Positions 63,501 to 64,000 of a stretch of 64,000 bases of DNA are shown here, one piece after another. How positions within the stretch are numbered: the stretch's first letter is position 1; each line of letters begins with the position of its first letter. Location of the stretch: NCBI GenBank assembly GCA_963677245.1, contig OY781921.1, positions 4,774,001-4,838,000 of the forward strand, read 5' to 3'. A program made the translations under genes and the position numbers. The notes under the pieces are model-generated. The model worked only from the letters and a program-made list of their open reading frames with translations, ran no database searches and was not told the origin of the DNA. The stretch is from Saccharicrinis sp963677245 (GTDB lineage: Bacteria; Bacteroidota; Bacteroidia; Bacteroidales; Marinilabiliaceae).

Positions 63501-64000
63501 AACTGAAGTTATTACTTTTATAACAGCAACAGGAGCATTAGCAGGTGAAAATTATGATAATGATAATGCCAATCCTGGAACTTTAATAGAATGGACGGAT
63601 CCAACATCAATCTATTATTCTACAGGAGATGTGTCTGCTTATGCAATAGCGAGTTGGGCTCATAATGAAGATGGTACAGGAGGAAATCCTTCTCTTGCAG
63701 ATCTAACAGCAGGTACATTAACATTAATTGTTCAGGATGGTCATACGGTTACTTTAGATAGTAATGGCGATATTGATGTAAAAAAGTTAATTGTTGGAGA
63801 AGGTACATCAGGTTCGTTTTTAATTGGTGGAGATGCTACACAACAAACATTAACAGTACAGGAACTCATTGAGGTAAATACAGGAGCAACATTAATCCCA
63901 AATTCAGAAGGTGCACCAGCTCATGTTATAAATTTATATGGAAACCTCGCCAATAATGGAACAGTAAATCTGCGACAATCATTTACTCAAGTGGCCAATG
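60535..64000 (+). CDS. third giant secreted beta-rich protein, cut by the window edge (first 1155 aa)
   Basis: ATG 60535 starts a signal peptide (RVKITALLLIFFGLIYAQS) and the frame stays open for 1155 codons to the window end; it is absent from lists of complete ORFs because its stop lies outside. GxWxxxxxW module starts occur at about residues 40 (GNGDGDWNNAANWNV), 437 (VQNGSWNSASTWNTGVVP) and 1031. Repeated strands such as GNLTINEGGDFNLQN and GDLLINTTGDFNIQ form a regular beta-solenoid-like series. The sequence is of the same type as giants 1 and 2 but not closely collinear with them in the visible part. A T9SS signal is expected at the missing end; this is inference. Confidence 0.88.
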   Translation, partial: MKRRTTFLRVKITALLLIFFGLIYAQSDGDYQFTNGNGDGDWNNAANWNVYNSGWGAAVNYPGEVAGAGTVYINDGDQIALSADIPEAISAITFNDGSVSATDITVGTYTLTVTGTITFGNPDADAGDQNIFVTSGSLTCGEIVMVNTGVNSEDTRIDIEDGTLIVNGDITMASAARNNIRFVGVATGELYVDGDFNGNGFTMGTASTVYYNSASAQTIANTSYRNLYLTGGTKSLRGNTNVYGTMTLGTVLDIFNRQFYLGNAASLVPETTFSETSMINISNNGYIRRDGNETTDYEMTYPVGVGTDYTPMSITSISGTDVNGRLYIRLYAYRHPLIVGSDNALTRYWDISTTGLTFTSASGSFNYSDNDVLAPIVEGNLTTVGHFDGSTWLQNEATTSYNHTTNEISFSSVSQLEGEWTLGEPAGCFDGLPSGTFSVQNGSWNSASTWNTGVVPGQGGNEDVTVFHVLGDLDVGFTVNSLTIEENGGVDFDNDDVVINNDFIIKGIANDDHASGTINVGGNLTINEGGDFNLQNSILVVTGNVTVDGILDDSDSDGSLSIGGDLLINTTGDFNIQRNILDVTGATNVFGILSDTDGNGSSTFNGLLTIEASGTYTSNQNDFDFIGGIVNEGSFTNSSEFTVNQDLTTAGSSNILFSNDILIADNVILTNENTGGLSVADRLDGLGANASFVNKGVVNYYDYRREPMLTGILDCSSFSNTFNYSSGNRQYIKAISYYNLGCENNDDKELQGGTTVLNNLSTSGTADFECLGNDLTISGSAMHSSSGVFTTGANTVTYNGTSDQNVVNISYDGNLIVEGTGTKSLQNTIAVSGDLTVQGTAVLDLNGQQLSPSGSITINNGATLQVDENATLQINDGVTLTNNGIFSAVGTSGNPATVTTLGSGGYLINQSDATAEFHVLYGVFDYCGGITITDGTVDATNNFSYTSFTNGTGTEYIDVSNLDPIGGMTSIQSAVFETGPTYNVSRTAGTEVITFITATGALAGENYDNDNANPGTLIEWTDPTSIYYSTGDVSAYAIASWAHNEDGTGGNPSLADLTAGTLTLIVQDGHTVTLDSNGDIDVKKLIVGEGTSGSFLIGGDATQQTLTVQELIEVNTGATLIPNSEGAPAHVINLYGNLANNGTVNLRQSFTQVAN

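Noticed and set aside
41860..64000. CRISPR-like or tandem DNA repeats in the giant genes
   Set aside because: The repetition is at protein level (beta-strand modules) with varied spacing; no regular direct repeats with unique spacers were seen.

Overview
The window is AT-rich DNA from a Bacteroidota bacterium. This rests on a short Bacteroidetes-type primary sigma factor (RpoD, about 287 aa), a Rho factor with a long charged insert, a TonB-dependent receptor with a carboxypeptidase-like leader domain, PF06580/LytTR signalling, type IX secretion (T9SS) C-terminal signals on giant surface proteins, and start regions without strong Shine-Dalgarno sequences. A one-piece pyruvate:ferredoxin oxidoreductase and a beta-lysine osmolyte pathway suggest an anaerobic or facultative, possibly marine or saline lineage such as Marinilabiliales; that placement is inference. 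No tRNA, rRNA, CRISPR array, transposase or prophage was recognised.

Layout. 0-3.5 kb: 5' part of an M3 oligopeptidase lipoprotein (minus), a SPOR-domain protein and a DUF6588-like protein (plus), a nitroreductase (minus). 3.6-6.5 kb: YdcF-like protein and a U32 family protein lying between degenerate intergenic repeats. 6.9-11.6 kb: TonB-dependent receptor, small secreted helical protein, LytS-type kinase and LytTR regulator, all on the plus strand. 11.7-22 kb: housekeeping genes (GNAT protein, rpe, rpoD, rho), an AAA_14/DUF4143 ATPase with an altered Walker B, and nifJ. 22.3-27.5 kb: a compact minus-strand operon, lysine 2,3-aminomutase (ablA), beta-lysine acetyltransferase (ablB), a 60-aa Cys protein, a winged-helix protein, MarC and a sodium:solute symporter, followed by a marR gene. 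28-36.2 kb: a transglutaminase-like protein lacking the catalytic Cys, then exbB, an S23 four-helix-bundle ORF, exbD, exbD, tonB/tolA and tamB on the minus strand. 36.3-41.6 kb: tsaD, then a small cassette of PqqD-like protein, 74-aa peptide, HPr-kinase-like protein, S24/S26 peptidase and ABC exporter. 41.9-64 kb: three consecutive giant secreted beta-rich proteins (2753 aa, 3279 aa, and more than 1155 aa cut by the window edge).

How the parts work together. The abl operon should make N-epsilon-acetyl-beta-lysine from lysine and couples it with membrane transporters and regulators, which fits salt adaptation. The exb/tonB operon can energise outer-membrane receptors such as the one at 6.9 kb. 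The giant proteins should cross the outer membrane through a T9SS encoded elsewhere. The best candidate for an undescribed system is the 37.4-41.6 kb cassette: a ribosomal peptide with a PqqD-like recognition protein, a kinase, a peptidase and an exporter, resembling part of a lasso-peptide/RiPP pathway but with no cyclase. A second unusual item is the S23-type ORF inside the exb operon, flanked by 29-bp imperfect inverted repeats like a 23S rRNA intervening sequence that has moved into an mRNA.
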